Assembly (NCBI RefSeq): GCF_036227265.1
Contig: NZ_CP109446.1
Coordinates: 2,803,501-2,867,500, forward strand
Source of the DNA: Streptomyces sp. NBC_01476
GTDB lineage: Bacteria; Actinomycetota; Actinomycetes; Streptomycetales; Streptomycetaceae
Reading direction: 5' to 3'
Length of the DNA: 64,000 nucleotides
A model generated the notes under the pieces. It searched no databases. It was not told the origin of the DNA and worked only from the letters and a program-made list of their open reading frames with translations. The position numbers and the translations under genes were made by a program. The first letter of the stretch is position 1; each line of letters opens with the position of its first letter. Of the stretch, positions 39,548 through 48,361 are shown in pieces.

Positions 39548-42441
39548 TCCAGCGCGACCAGCACCGACTCGTACCGCTCCCCGGTGGCGTGCTCCATCCC
39601 CAGCTCGCACATCCGGTTCGCCGACAGGTAGGCGTCGTAGCCGCGGGCCGCGACCTCCTCGGCCTCCCGGCGGGTGGCGGCGGCGGTCAGCTCCTCGTGC
39701 AGCATCCCGCGGTCCCCGGCGAAACCGCAGCACCCCGCGTCGTCCGGCACCACGACCTCCCGGGCGCAGGCCCTGGCCACCACCTCCAGCGCCGCGGCGG
39801 CCTCCTCGCCGAGATGCCGCGTCGAGCACGTCGGGTGGAGGACGGCCGAGCCCACCGGCCCGGAGACGGTGAGCCCGGGCAGCAGGTGCCCGGCCGCCCA
39901 CGCCACCGAGTCGACGACGGTCAGATCGCCGTGCAGCTCCCTGTTGGTCTCGCTGAGGTACGGCACCACGTCCCTGGCCAGGCCCAGCGTGCAGGACCCG
40001 GCGTCCACCACCAGTGGCAGCCGGCCGCCGCCGGTCCAGGCCCAGGCGTGCTCCACGATCCGGTTGGCCATCACCGCGTTCCCGGCGTCGTGGCCCTTGG
40101 CGTGCAAGATCGCGGCGCAGCAGGTGCCGGCCACGTCCGGCGGGATCCACACCGGCATCCCGGCCCTGGCCGCCAGCGTCACCAGTGCCTGCGGCAGCCA
40201 GCCGCCCCCGTGGGGCGGGCCGAAGATGCGGTTGACGCACGCCGGGTAGTAGACGGCGGTCGCGCCCTGCTGCTCGGTGCGCGGCAGCCTCGGGGCCGCG
40301 GCCGGGATCTCCGGCAGCCAGTCCGGGACCAGCCCGGGCCGTACCGCCCTGCGTGCCAGCCCGGCCACCGCGGTCAGCGGCCGGTCGCCGAGCCGGCCGC
40401 GTACCGCTGCCGCGGCGGCCACGGCGGCCCGTGCGGCACGCTCGGCGGTCCGGCCGTGGGTGGCGAGCGAGGCGGCGACGCGGTCCTCGGTACGGGAGTG
40501 GCCGGCCCGGCGCAGGTCCTTCATCAGGGCGCCGGTGTCGATGCCGACCGGGCAGGCCGGCTTGCAGAGCGAGTCACCGGCGCAGGTGTCGACGGCGTCG
40601 TAGCCGTACCCCGCCAGCAGTTCGCGCAGCACCGGGGAGCCGGGCGGCTGGCGCAGCATCTCGCGGCGCAGCGCGATCCGCTGCCGGGGGGTGGTGGTCA
40701 GGTCGCGGCTGGGGCAGACCGGTTCGCAGAACCCGCACTCGGTGCACGGGTCGGCGGCGGTGCCGAGCACCGGGGTGGTCTTGAGGCCGCGCAGATGGCC
40801 GCGCGGGTCCTGGTCCAGGACGACCCGCGGGGCGAGGATGCCGTCCGGGTCGAGCAGTGCCTTGACCCGCCACATCACGGTGGTGGCCTGCGGGCCCCAC
40901 TCCAGCTCCAGGAAGGGCGCCATGGTGCGGCCGGTGCCGTGCTCGGCCTTCAGGGACGCGGCGAAACGTTCGGTCATGGTGCGGCAGAAGTCGTCCATGA
41001 AGGCGGCGTACCGCACCACGTCCGCCGGGTCGCCGGCGTCGATGGCGAGCAGGAACTGCAGGTTGCCGTGGGCGGCGTGCCCGGCGACCGCCGCGTCGAA
41101 GCCGTGCCGGGTCTGCAGGTCCAGCAGTTCGGCGCAGGCGTCGGCGAGCCGGTCGGGGGGCACCGCGAAGTCCTCGGTGACCAGGGTGGTGCCCGGCGGG
41201 CGGGCGGCGCCGACGGCCGCAACGAAGCCTTTGCGGGCCCGCCAGAGCGCGGCGATCCGGTCCGGGTCGCGGGTGAACCCGCCGGCGGCCGGCGCCGGGC
41301 CGATCAGCCCGAGGTCGTCGCAGATCCGGCGGGCGGACCGCTCGTACCCGGTCAGTTCGACGTCGTCGGCGGCCCGGAACTCCACCAGCAGCGCGGCGCA
41401 GTCGGCCGGCAGGTCCGGCGCCTCGGGCACACCGGTGAGCCGCAGCACCTGACCGTCCATCAGCTCGACCGCTTCGGCGCCGGCCTGGGTGAACAGCGGT
41501 GCGGCCGCGGCGGCGGCGCCCAGCGAGGGGAAGAAGAGCAGGGCGGCGGAGGCCGCCGTGCGCACCGGCAGGGTCCGGTAGACCGCCTCGGTGACGAAGC
41601 CGAGCGTGCCCTGCGAGCCGATCATCAGGCCGCGCAGGATCTGCACCGGGGTCTCGCCGTCGAGGAAGGCGTCGAGCCGGTAGCCGCTGGTGTTCTTGAG
41701 CGCGTACCTGGCCCGGATCCGGGCGGTCAGTTCCTGGTCGGCCTCGATCTCGTCCCGCAGGTCGAGCAGCCCCTGGCACAGCTCGGGCTCGGCGGCGGCC
41801 AGTGCGGTGTCCGCCTCCGGGTCGCCGGTGTCCACGACGGTGCCGGAGGGCAGGACGACGGTGAGCGAGGCGACCGTGCGGTAGGAGTCGCGGGTGGTGC
41901 CCGCGGCCGTGCCGGAGGCGTTGTTGGCCAGCACGCCGCCGACGGTGGCCGCGGCGGCGCTCGCCGGGTCCGGGCCGAGCATCCGCCCGTGCCGGGCCAG
42001 CGTGGCGTTCGCCCTGGCCAGTACGGTGCCGGGCAGGATCCTGGCGAGGGCGCCGCCGGCCTCGACCTCGATCCCGCTGAAGTGCCGGCGTACGTCCACC
42101 AGGATGTCCTCGCCCTGCGCCTGCCCGTTCAGGCTGGTGCCGGCGGCGCGGAAGACCAGATGGCGGCGCTGGCGGCGGGCGTACCCCATCAGCTTCACGA
42201 CGTCCTGCACGCTCTCCGGGACCACGACGGCCTGCGGCACGAAGCGGTACGGGCTCGCGTCCGAGGCGTATCTGACCAGGTCCGCCACCCGGCCGAGCAC
42301 CTTCCGCGCGCCCAGCAGTTCGCCCAGTTCCCGCGTCAGCCCGGCCGGGCTGCCCGCCGCCCGTGTCTCCTCCACCCGGTCGCCCGCGCCTTCCGCGGGC
42401 GGGTCGGTGACGGGCGCTTCTTTCTCCTCCTGGACGGGCAT
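39532..42441 (-). CDS. FAD- and (Fe-S)-binding oxidoreductase, D-lactate dehydrogenase type
   Basis: The 969-residue protein starts at ATG 42441 (MPVQEEK) with GGAGGT 5 bp upstream. The N-terminal half is an FAD-binding type 4 domain plus FAD-oxidase C domain: PQAVVVPESVQDVV, AAGTSLNGQA, GPDPASAAAATVGGVLANNASGT, IGSQGTLGFV, GHAAHGNLQF. The C-terminal half is a HdrD/GlpC-like iron-sulfur part: CTECGFCEPVCPSR, CAGDSLCKPACPVG, and CCG-type repeats around HPTCSTRHLG and DDAGCCGFAGDRG. The family includes Dld and GlcD-like enzymes that oxidise D-lactate or a similar 2-hydroxyacid and pass electrons to quinone. All motifs appear intact. Confidence 0.93.
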   Translation of the reverse strand: MPVQEEKEAPVTDPPAEGAGDRVEETRAAGSPAGLTRELGELLGARKVLGRVADLVRYASDASPYRFVPQAVVVPESVQDVVKLMGYARRQRRHLVFRAAGTSLNGQAQGEDILVDVRRHFSGIEVEAGGALARILPGTVLARANATLARHGRMLGPDPASAAAATVGGVLANNASGTAAGTTRDSYRTVASLTVVLPSGTVVDTGDPEADTALAAAEPELCQGLLDLRDEIEADQELTARIRARYALKNTSGYRLDAFLDGETPVQILRGLMIGSQGTLGFVTEAVYRTLPVRTAASAALLFFPSLGAAAAAAPLFTQAGAEAVELMDGQVLRLTGVPEAPDLPADCAALLVEFRAADDVELTGYERSARRICDDLGLIGPAPAAGGFTRDPDRIAALWRARKGFVAAVGAARPPGTTLVTEDFAVPPDRLADACAELLDLQTRHGFDAAVAGHAAHGNLQFLLAIDAGDPADVVRYAAFMDDFCRTMTERFAASLKAEHGTGRTMAPFLELEWGPQATTVMWRVKALLDPDGILAPRVVLDQDPRGHLRGLKTTPVLGTAADPCTECGFCEPVCPSRDLTTTPRQRIALRREMLRQPPGSPVLRELLAGYGYDAVDTCAGDSLCKPACPVGIDTGALMKDLRRAGHSRTEDRVAASLATHGRTAERAARAAVAAAAAVRGRLGDRPLTAVAGLARRAVRPGLVPDWLPEIPAAAPRLPRTEQQGATAVYYPACVNRIFGPPHGGGWLPQALVTLAARAGMPVWIPPDVAGTCCAAILHAKGHDAGNAVMANRIVEHAWAWTGGGRLPLVVDAGSCTLGLARDVVPYLSETNRELHGDLTVVDSVAWAAGHLLPGLTVSGPVGSAVLHPTCSTRHLGEEAAAALEVVARACAREVVVPDDAGCCGFAGDRGMLHEELTAAATRREAEEVAARGYDAYLSANRMCELGMEHATGERYESVLVALERATR

Positions 42442-42567
42442 CCGGACCTCCATGACGGGGATCACACAGCGGAGCCCAACATAAACGCCCCACCCCCGCG
42501 CCGCCCGCCGAGCGACGCACGGGAGTCACCCCCCGCCCACGGGCCCCTGCCCGGGGGGTGCGACCGG

Positions 42568-43146
42568 TCAGGGGGCCCAGGTCTTGAGGAGCCCGGTGTC
42601 CAGGGTCATGCCGACCGGCTGGGGGAGTTCGACGGGCTTTCCGAACTGGTGACGCTCACGGAAGCTGTACACGCCGTCTTCCGGCCTGCTGTAGACGACG
42701 ACCTCGCCGGCGTCCCGGTCGATCAGCAGGTACACCGGAATGCCGGTCCGGGCGTAGGCCCGCGGCTTGTCATGGCGGTCCCGCCGGTCGGTGTCGCGGT
42801 CGTACGAGGTGACCTCGACGGTCATCAGGACCTGGTCGGGGTCCGACCACTGGCCGTCACCGACGAAGCTGCCTTGGGGTGCCAGAGTGCCGTCCGGCTT
42901 GGCGTGGCCCTGACCAGAGATCTCCACCTTCAGCCCGCGTTCCGGATAGAGCCACAGGTCGGGGCGCTGCTGCATGCACTGCTGCGTCACCCAGCGGATG
43001 ATCTCGTCGTGGACCCCGTCCGGCACCGCCTTGACCCCCAGCCTTCCGAAAATGAACTCCAGCCGGACGTCCAGGGTTTCGGCGGTGGCGGCGAGTTGCT
43101 CGAACGCCTCGGGCAGCATTTGCGGCCGATCCTCGATCGCGGTCAT
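42568..43146 (-). CDS. Uma2-family (DUF820) endonuclease-like protein
   Basis: The 192-residue protein starts at ATG 43146 (MTAIEDR) behind GGAGGGG. The DUF820 pattern is clear: VRLEFIFGRLGVKAVPDGVHDEII, VEISGQGHAKPDGTLAPQG (PD acid), QVLMTVEVTSYDRDTDRRDRHDKPRAYA (E-x-x-S and K) and VYLLIDRDAGEVVVYS. This is the PD-(D/E)XK fold of Uma2 proteins, numerous in streptomycetes. The biological role of the family is unsettled. Confidence 0.93.
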   Translation of the reverse strand: MTAIEDRPQMLPEAFEQLAATAETLDVRLEFIFGRLGVKAVPDGVHDEIIRWVTQQCMQQRPDLWLYPERGLKVEISGQGHAKPDGTLAPQGSFVGDGQWSDPDQVLMTVEVTSYDRDTDRRDRHDKPRAYARTGIPVYLLIDRDAGEVVVYSRPEDGVYSFRERHQFGKPVELPQPVGMTLDTGLLKTWAP

Positions 43147-43210
43147 GGAACCCCTCCGTTCTCCGTCCGGGCAGGTCAAACCGGCATCCGCACTCTAGCC
43201 GTCACGGGCT

Positions 43211-43882
43211 TCACACCGGGTGGGAGCCGGTGAGGGCGGCGTAGACGACGACGTTGGCGGAGTAGGACTGGGCGGTGCGGTCGAAGGAGCCGCCGCAGGT
43301 GATGAGGCGGAGTTCGGGGCGGCCGGTGGAGCCGTAGACGCGGGTGGCGTCGAAGTGGTCCTTCTCGACGACCTCGACCGCCTCGACGGAGAACTCGGCC
43401 ACCGTGCCGTCGGCGCGGGTCACATCGACCAGCGCGCCGGGCTTGACGGTGCTCAGGCCGTAGAAGACGGCGGCCCTGGTCTTGGTGTCGACATGGCCGA
43501 CGATGAGGGCGGCGCCGTCCGCGCCGGGGGACGGGCCGTCGCGGTACCAGCCGGCCACCTCCGGGGTGTCGTACGGCGGCGGCTCGATCGTGCCGTCGGT
43601 GAGCCCGCGGCCCACCAGATCGGCGTGCACGCCGATGGAGGAGATGTCGAGGTGCCGCGGCACGGCGGCGGGCAGCGGCTCGTGCGGGGCGTAGATCCGC
43701 GGCGGGTGGTCGCCGGCCGCGGCGGCCATCGCGCGGGGGGCGGCGGACGGTGCGCCGCCGCCCCCGTCGTGACCGACCAGCCAGGCCGCCAGCAGGAGCA
43801 GCCCGACCGCGAAGGCCGTCCACTTCCGGCCGACCGTACCGGCCCCTGCCTCGGTACCGGTCTCCGTCGCCCCTTCGATCAT
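43211..43882 (-). CDS. Class F sortase
   Basis: The 223-residue protein has an N-terminal membrane segment (TAFAVGLLLLAAWLVG) and a Pro/Ala-rich region, then the sortase domain. HLDISSIGVHADLVGRGL, LIVGHVDTKTRAAVFYGL (catalytic His) and LRLITCGGSFDRTAQSYSANVVVYAAL (catalytic Cys, Arg) mark class F. Its start overlaps closely (6 bp gap) with the Ser-rich gene upstream, so the two are co-transcribed. No LPxTG-type substrate is visible in this window. Confidence 0.94.
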   Translation of the reverse strand: MIEGATETGTEAGAGTVGRKWTAFAVGLLLLAAWLVGHDGGGGAPSAAPRAMAAAAGDHPPRIYAPHEPLPAAVPRHLDISSIGVHADLVGRGLTDGTIEPPPYDTPEVAGWYRDGPSPGADGAALIVGHVDTKTRAAVFYGLSTVKPGALVDVTRADGTVAEFSVEAVEVVEKDHFDATRVYGSTGRPELRLITCGGSFDRTAQSYSANVVVYAALTGSHPV

Positions 43883-43888
43883 CGCCGG

Positions 43889-44521
43889 TCAGCCGCGGGA
43901 CGCGCTGCGCCGCCGGTGGATGACCAGGCCGGCCAGGCCGGCCGCCGCGAAACCGCCGGTGACCAGCAGCGGGCCGGTGCTGGTGCCCGAGGCGGTCGGA
44001 CCGGCCGCGAGCTGCGCGGTGCCGCCGCCACCGGCCGGCACCGGCTTGACCGGGGTCAGCGGGGAGTCCGGCACGGAGGGTACGCCGCCCGCGGTGACCG
44101 TGATGGACGCCTGCGCGGAGCTGGTCACGCCGTCGCACTCGACGGAGATCGCGTACGAGCCGTCGACCGCGTCGGACTTGATGAAGGCGCTGCCCTCCAG
44201 CCCGCGGCCGTCACCGGCCGGCGCCAGCGTCACGGTGTCGACGAAGACCTCGGCGCTGGCCTTGGCCTTCTGCCCGGCCTTGCAGGAGGTCTCCAGGTGC
44301 AGGGTCACCACGCCACCGGGCGCGACGGTCCGCGGATTCACATCCATCGAGCCCGAGGACGCCGAACTCGACGACGAACTGCTCGAACTGCTGCTGCTGG
44401 AGCTGCTCGATCCCCCGCCGCCCTCGTCGGCGACAGCCTGCTTGGGTGCGGACATCCCGCCGACGGCGAGAACGGTCGCGACGCCGGCAGCGGCGATGGC
44501 AGGAACTTTCAGACCAAACAT
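43889..44521 (-). CDS. Secreted Ser-rich protein with C-terminal membrane anchor, sortase F partner
   Basis: The 210-residue protein starts at ATG 44521 with GGAGG 6 bp upstream. A signal peptide (VPAIAAAGVATVLAVGGMSA) is followed by GGGG and a run of 16 serines. Next come a beta-rich domain (PRTVAPGGVVTLHLETSCKAGQ, SYAISVECDG, SASITVTAGG) with two conserved Cys, a Pro/Gly region, and a C-terminal membrane segment (PLLVTGGFAAAGLAGLVIHRRR). There is no LPxTG motif, so it is not an obvious sortase substrate. In Streptomyces it is the usual companion of class F sortase. Function is unknown. Confidence 0.85.
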   Translation of the reverse strand: MFGLKVPAIAAAGVATVLAVGGMSAPKQAVADEGGGGSSSSSSSSSSSSSSSSASSGSMDVNPRTVAPGGVVTLHLETSCKAGQKAKASAEVFVDTVTLAPAGDGRGLEGSAFIKSDAVDGSYAISVECDGVTSSAQASITVTAGGVPSVPDSPLTPVKPVPAGGGGTAQLAAGPTASGTSTGPLLVTGGFAAAGLAGLVIHRRRSASRG

Positions 44522-44585
44522 GGAGAACCTCCGCTCGGCCGGGAGCGGGGACCGCGCCCGGTGCTTACGAAGATTCCGCCGGCCA

Positions 44586-44610
44586 CCGCCGCCCGCACCC
44601 CGGGCGGCGG
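44586..44610 (-). terminator. Stem-loop terminator after the HAD gene
   Basis: CCGCCGCCCG and CGGGCGGCGG pair perfectly over 10 bp with a 5-nt loop, between the HAD stop (44663) and the Ser-rich gene start (44521) on the minus strand. Confidence 0.65.
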
Positions 44611-44662
44611 CTCACTGGCCCATCGGGGTGAGCGGCGGTATACCCACGGTGACGCCCGGGGG

Positions 44663-45442
44663 TCAGATCTCGGCGACCAGATCCGCGATCGAATCGACCA
44701 CGTGCGAGGGCCGGAAGGGGTAGCGGTCGATGTCCGAACGGCTGGTCAGGCCGGTGAGCACCAGGTACGTCAGCATGCCGGACTCCAGGCCGGCCAGGAC
44801 GTCGGTGTCCATCCGGTCGCCGATCATCGCGCTGGTCTCGGAGTGCGCGCCGATCGCGTTCAGCCCGGCCCGCATCATCAGCGGGTTCGGCTTGCCGATG
44901 AAGTACGGCTCCTTGCCGGTCGCCTTGGTGATCAGCGCGGCCACCGACCCGGCGGCGGGCAGCACGCCCTGCGGCGAGGGGCCGGTCTGGTCGGGGTTGG
45001 TGCACAGGAAGCGGGCGCCGTCGTTGATCAGCCGGATCGCCTTGGTCAGCGCCTCGAAGGAGTATGTGCGGGTCTCCCCGAGGACGACGTAGTCCGGCTC
45101 CGAGTCGGTGAGGACGTAGCCGACGTCGTGCAGCGCGGTGGTCAGGCCGGCCTCGCCGATCACATAGGCGGTGCCGCCTGGCCGCTGGTCGTCCAGGAAT
45201 TTGGCGGTGGCCAGCGCGGAGGTCCAGATGTTCGCGACGGGCACGTCAAGGCCCATCCGGGTCAGCCGGGCGTGCAGGTCACGCGGGGTGTAGATGGAGT
45301 TGTTGGTGAGCACCAGGAAGGGCTTGCCCGACTCCTTGAGGCCCTTGAGGAAGGCGTCGGCGCCCGGAACGGGGGTGCCTTCATGGATCAGCACTCCGTC
45401 CATGTCGGTGAGCCACGACTCGATGTGCCTGCGTGTCGACAC
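44663..45442 (-). CDS. HAD-IIA family hydrolase (NagD-type)
   Basis: The 259-residue protein starts at GTG 45442 with AGGAGAG upstream. HAD motifs: SWLTDMDGVLIHEG (DxD nucleophile and acid), VLTNNS (motif II), YFIGKPNPLMMRAGL (motif III Lys) and AMIGDRMDTDVLAGLE (motif IV acids). The C2 cap fits the HAD-IIA group, which includes NagD and 4-nitrophenyl phosphatases. It is probably a cytoplasmic phosphatase of small phosphometabolites. The longer open frame upstream (to 45712) is an artefact of GC-rich sequence. Confidence 0.95.
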   Translation of the reverse strand: MSTRRHIESWLTDMDGVLIHEGTPVPGADAFLKGLKESGKPFLVLTNNSIYTPRDLHARLTRMGLDVPVANIWTSALATAKFLDDQRPGGTAYVIGEAGLTTALHDVGYVLTDSEPDYVVLGETRTYSFEALTKAIRLINDGARFLCTNPDQTGPSPQGVLPAAGSVAALITKATGKEPYFIGKPNPLMMRAGLNAIGAHSETSAMIGDRMDTDVLAGLESGMLTYLVLTGLTSRSDIDRYPFRPSHVVDSIADLVAEI

Positions 45443-45530
45443 GGATGAGCTCTCCTGTTCCCGGGGGTTCCGTCTTGCGGTTTCCCAGCGTAGCCGGGCA
45501 GGGCGCCCGGGCAGGCCCGGGTCCTCGGGG

Positions 45531-46586
45531 TCAGTGGGTGACGCGGGTGCGCCATTCGAAGAACGGGACCAGCGGGGACCTTTCGTCGAGGTACTGCCAG
45601 GGCGTCTCGGTCGCCCGGGTCCCCAGCGCGCGGAAGAGCGGGCGCGCGGCGGCGTAGTCGCCGGCCAGCGAGAACGCCATCGCGAAGGTGTTGAAGGACA
45701 GGGTCCAGTCACGGTGGCGTACGAAGGCCGGGTGGTAGACCGAGCGGGCGGCGGCGTCGTGCAGGGCGGTGAGTACGGCGGGGCCGCCGAGGTAGGCCGA
45801 CAGCGGGTCAGCGCCGAGCGCGAGCCACTTCTCCAGGTGGGCCAGGGCGACGAGTTCGCCCAGCGGGCTGCCGCCGGGGGCGGCGAGCATCGCCTCCCGG
45901 GCGAAGGCGAGCATCTCCTCCTCGGAGCCGCCCCACTTCGGGGCGAGCTGCCGCAGGTGTTCGCGGTGTGCGGCGGCGTGGCCGGGGGCGCGGCGCAGGG
46001 TCTCCTCGAACCGGTGCCGCGCGGTCTCGGGGCCGAGTTCCAGGCCGCGGCCGCTGATCTGGAGGAAGTAGCGGGGTGTGGCCCAGGAGGGTGCGAGCCG
46101 GGCCGCTTCGGAGAGGTGTTCCTCCGCGGTCGCCAGCCGGGCGCGGAAGAGGTTCCGCTGCTCCTCGGAGACGTGCGGGGCGTCGGGGCCGCCGCGGGCG
46201 TGCCAGGCCCATCCGATGTGCCGGGCGCCGGAGGCCAGCAGCGGGAGGGGGTCGCCGGGGGCGGCGGCGATCACCTCGCCGATCCAGCGTTCCAGGCCGG
46301 CGGCGGTCTGCAGAGCCTCGGTGAGGAAGGTGAGGTCTTCGGGGGCGTGCTCGGGGGCGGGGGTGGGGGCCGGGGTGGGGGCCTGCGCGGGGGCCTGCGC
46401 GGCGGCGGCGAGGTGGGGGCGGATGGCGGGCCACGCGGTGGGGCCCTCGGTGGCGGCGGCGCGGATTTCTTTGAGGCGGGGGTCGCCGAAGGAGGGGTCG
46501 ATCTCGGGGTGGTGGCGCTTGCGTCGCCACAGGAACGTCTGGCCTTCGGCCCGGCGGACGGTGGTGAGGCGGGTGTGCCACGGCAT
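45531..46586 (-). CDS. Tetratricopeptide-like hypothetical protein
   Basis: The 351-residue protein starts at ATG 46586 with GAAGGG 7 bp upstream; the upstream extension is the noncoding repeat array. Residues ~50-65 are (AQAP/TPAP) repeats. The body is helical: RNLFRARLATAEEHLSEAARLAPSW, ATPRYFLQISGRGLELGPETARHRFEETLRRAPGHAAAHREHL, and LALAHLEKWLALGADPL. The first two look like TPR-type pairs. A C-terminal ending (WTLSFNTFAMAFSLAGDYAAARPLFRALG) supports this. Function is unknown. Confidence 0.82.
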   Translation of the reverse strand: MPWHTRLTTVRRAEGQTFLWRRKRHHPEIDPSFGDPRLKEIRAAATEGPTAWPAIRPHLAAAAQAPAQAPTPAPTPAPEHAPEDLTFLTEALQTAAGLERWIGEVIAAAPGDPLPLLASGARHIGWAWHARGGPDAPHVSEEQRNLFRARLATAEEHLSEAARLAPSWATPRYFLQISGRGLELGPETARHRFEETLRRAPGHAAAHREHLRQLAPKWGGSEEEMLAFAREAMLAAPGGSPLGELVALAHLEKWLALGADPLSAYLGGPAVLTALHDAAARSVYHPAFVRHRDWTLSFNTFAMAFSLAGDYAAARPLFRALGTRATETPWQYLDERSPLVPFFEWRTRVTH

Positions 46587-46642
46587 GCGGGGCCCTTCGG
46601 GGGTGACCGGGTGGGGGGTGGTGGGGCAAGTCTCCCACCGGT

Positions 46643-47050
46643 CCCCTGCGGGGTGCTGAGCCCCGGGGTCCTCCGCGGTTCCCCTGCGGGGTGCTGAACC
46701 CCCGGGTCCCCCGGCCCCATGCGGTCCCTGCCCGGCCGCGCGCCCGTGGCCGCTTCTCGCGCAGTTCCCCGCGCCCCTGCAAAACCTCGGGCCGGCGCCC
46801 TCCGCCCCATGCGGTCCCCGCCCGGCCGCGCGCCGGTGGCCGCTTCTCGCGCAGTTCCCCGCGCCCCTGCAAAACCTCGGGCCGGCGCCCTCCGCCGTCG
46901 GGCGGTACGCGGTCGGCCAACCCGCCGTGGGGGTTCCCGCGCAGTTCCCCGAGCCCCTGCAAAACCTCGGGCCACCGCCCTCCGCCGTCGGGCGGTACGC
47001 GGTCGGCCAACCCGCCGCGGGGGTTCCCGCGCAGTTCCCCGCGCCCCTAA
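46643..47050. repeat. Array of 90-bp tandem repeats carrying GCGCAGTTCCCCGCGCC
   Basis: The intergenic stretch 46587-47117 (531 bp) holds no gene. GCGCAGTTCCCCGCGCCCCT occurs at 46759, 46849, 46939 (one change) and 47029: four copies with an exact 90-bp period. Units 1-2 share CCCCATGCGGTCCC and CCGGCCGCGCGCC; units 3-4 share CCGTCGGGCGGTACGCGG. All carry CAAAACCTCGGGCC except the last, which ends CTAAAG. A separate 38-bp direct repeat (CCCCTGCGGGGTGCTGA at 46643 and 46681) precedes it. The core is a dispersed Streptomyces repeat; here it is amplified in tandem. Confidence 0.9.
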
Positions 47051-47117
47051 AGACGGCCTCCTCCGGTCGACCCGCCGCCGGGTTCCGGCGGCCCAAAGGC
47101 ACGGCCTCCGCCGGGGG

Positions 47118-48305
47118 TCAGAGGGTGGCGGTGGTGAAGAGGGGGGTGAGGGCGAGGAGGGCGGCGCCGTGGGGGGTGGAGAGGAGGGGCGCGGTGGTGA
47201 CGGGGGTGGGGTGGCCGTGGGCGGTGAGGGTGGTGGCGACCTCGTGGCGGAAGAGGTCGGGGGAGGCGAGGGGGGTGCGGCCGCCGAGGACGACGCGGTC
47301 GATGTCGAGGAGGGCCACGAGGTTGGCCGCGCCGACGCCGAGGAGGCGGGCGGCGCCCGCCTCGTCACCGCGGCGGACCGCCGCCAGGCAGAGCGCCTCC
47401 AGGCAGCCCCGGTTGCCGCACGCGCAGCGCGGACCGCCCAGCTCCACCACCTGGTGCCCGAACTCCCCCGCCCCGGTCCGCCCCCCGCGGTACACCGCCC
47501 CGCCGAGGACGAGCGCGGCCCCGAGCCCCGTACCGAGGTGCAGGTACGCGAAGGACCCGGCGGGCCCCGGCACCGCCAGCAGCGCCAGGGCGGCCGTGTT
47601 CGTGTTCTTGTCCACCGCGACCGGCACGCCGAGCCGCGCGGTCAGTTCCTCGCCCAGACGCGTACCCGCCCAGTGCGGGTAGCCGGTGATCCGGTGCAGC
47701 GTGCCGGTGGCGTGGTCCAGCGGCCCGCGCATCCCGACGCCGATGCCGAGCACCGGCCGGGGCCCGGCCAGCAGCACCGTACGCAGTTCGGCGGCGATCG
47801 CGGCCAGCGCGTCCGGGACCGGCCGGCCGAGGTCGAGCGGGACGGACCGGGCGGCGAGCGTACGGCCTGCCAGGTCGGTGCGGACCACCGTCAGCGTCTC
47901 CCCGTCCAGGTGCGCCCCCAGCGCGTGCCGCGCGTCCGCGGCGAGCCGCAGCCCGGTGGACGGCTTGCCGCCGGTCGACGCACGGCGCCCCGCCTCCTCG
48001 ACGAGCCCCGCCGCCATCAGCCGGGCGGTGATCTTGCTGACCGCCTGCGGGGTGAGCCCGGTCCGCCCGGCCAGCTCGGTCCGGCTCAGGCCGCCGTCCC
48101 CGCCGGCCGCGGCGGTCCGCAGCAGGTCCAGCACGAGCGCCGCATTGTGACTGCGCAGAGCGGGCAGGTTAGCCCCAGCGGGTCCCGGCCCTCCGATCCG
48201 GCCCCCGGCCGGGATCGCGGGAGCGGGCGGAGCGAGCGGAGCAGGCGGAGCAGGCGCAGCGGCCGGGGCGGCCCCGGCGGACGGCGTGGCGGGCAGCGGG
48301 TTCAC
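47118..48305 (-). CDS. ROK-family transcriptional regulator/sugar kinase-like protein
   Basis: The 395-residue protein starts at GTG 48305 (VNPLPATPSAG), preceded by -35-like TTGCCG and -10-like GACAAT with the start 6 bp after, suggesting a leaderless transcript. After an Ala/Pro-rich lead, the winged helix (~residues 70-125) reads LDLLRTAAAGGDGGLSRTELAGRTGLTPQAVSKITARL. The ROK domain has VLGIGVGMRGPLD, VDKNTNTAALA, FAYLHLGTGLGAALVL and the zinc motif AGEFGHQVVELGGPRCACGNRGCLE. It probably represses the divergent Gfo/Idh oxidoreductase operon in response to a sugar. Confidence 0.94.
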   Translation of the reverse strand: MNPLPATPSAGAAPAAAPAPPAPLAPPAPAIPAGGRIGGPGPAGANLPALRSHNAALVLDLLRTAAAGGDGGLSRTELAGRTGLTPQAVSKITARLMAAGLVEEAGRRASTGGKPSTGLRLAADARHALGAHLDGETLTVVRTDLAGRTLAARSVPLDLGRPVPDALAAIAAELRTVLLAGPRPVLGIGVGMRGPLDHATGTLHRITGYPHWAGTRLGEELTARLGVPVAVDKNTNTAALALLAVPGPAGSFAYLHLGTGLGAALVLGGAVYRGGRTGAGEFGHQVVELGGPRCACGNRGCLEALCLAAVRRGDEAGAARLLGVGAANLVALLDIDRVVLGGRTPLASPDLFRHEVATTLTAHGHPTPVTTAPLLSTPHGAALLALTPLFTTATL

Positions 48306-48335
48306 CGTCCCATTGTCTCTCCCGCTTGCACTTCG

Positions 48336-48348
48336 GCAACACTGTTGC
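48336..48348. promoter_or_regulatory. Palindromic operator candidate for the ROK regulator
   Basis: GCAACA, C, TGTTGC: perfect 6-bp arms, flanked by TTGCA and TGCAA on either side, midway between the divergent ROK and Gfo/Idh genes. Confidence 0.55.
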
Positions 48349-48361
48349 AAAAGTAGGCCGT

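Noticed and set aside
39316..43233. 1305-codon plus-strand open frame
   Set aside because: Antisense shadow of the FAD/Fe-S oxidoreductase and its neighbours; low-complexity Arg/Gly/Val sequence with no domain.
46717..47050. CRISPR array at the 90-bp repeats
   Set aside because: Repeats are 90 bp and directly contiguous with no unique spacers; this is a tandem duplication of a dispersed element.
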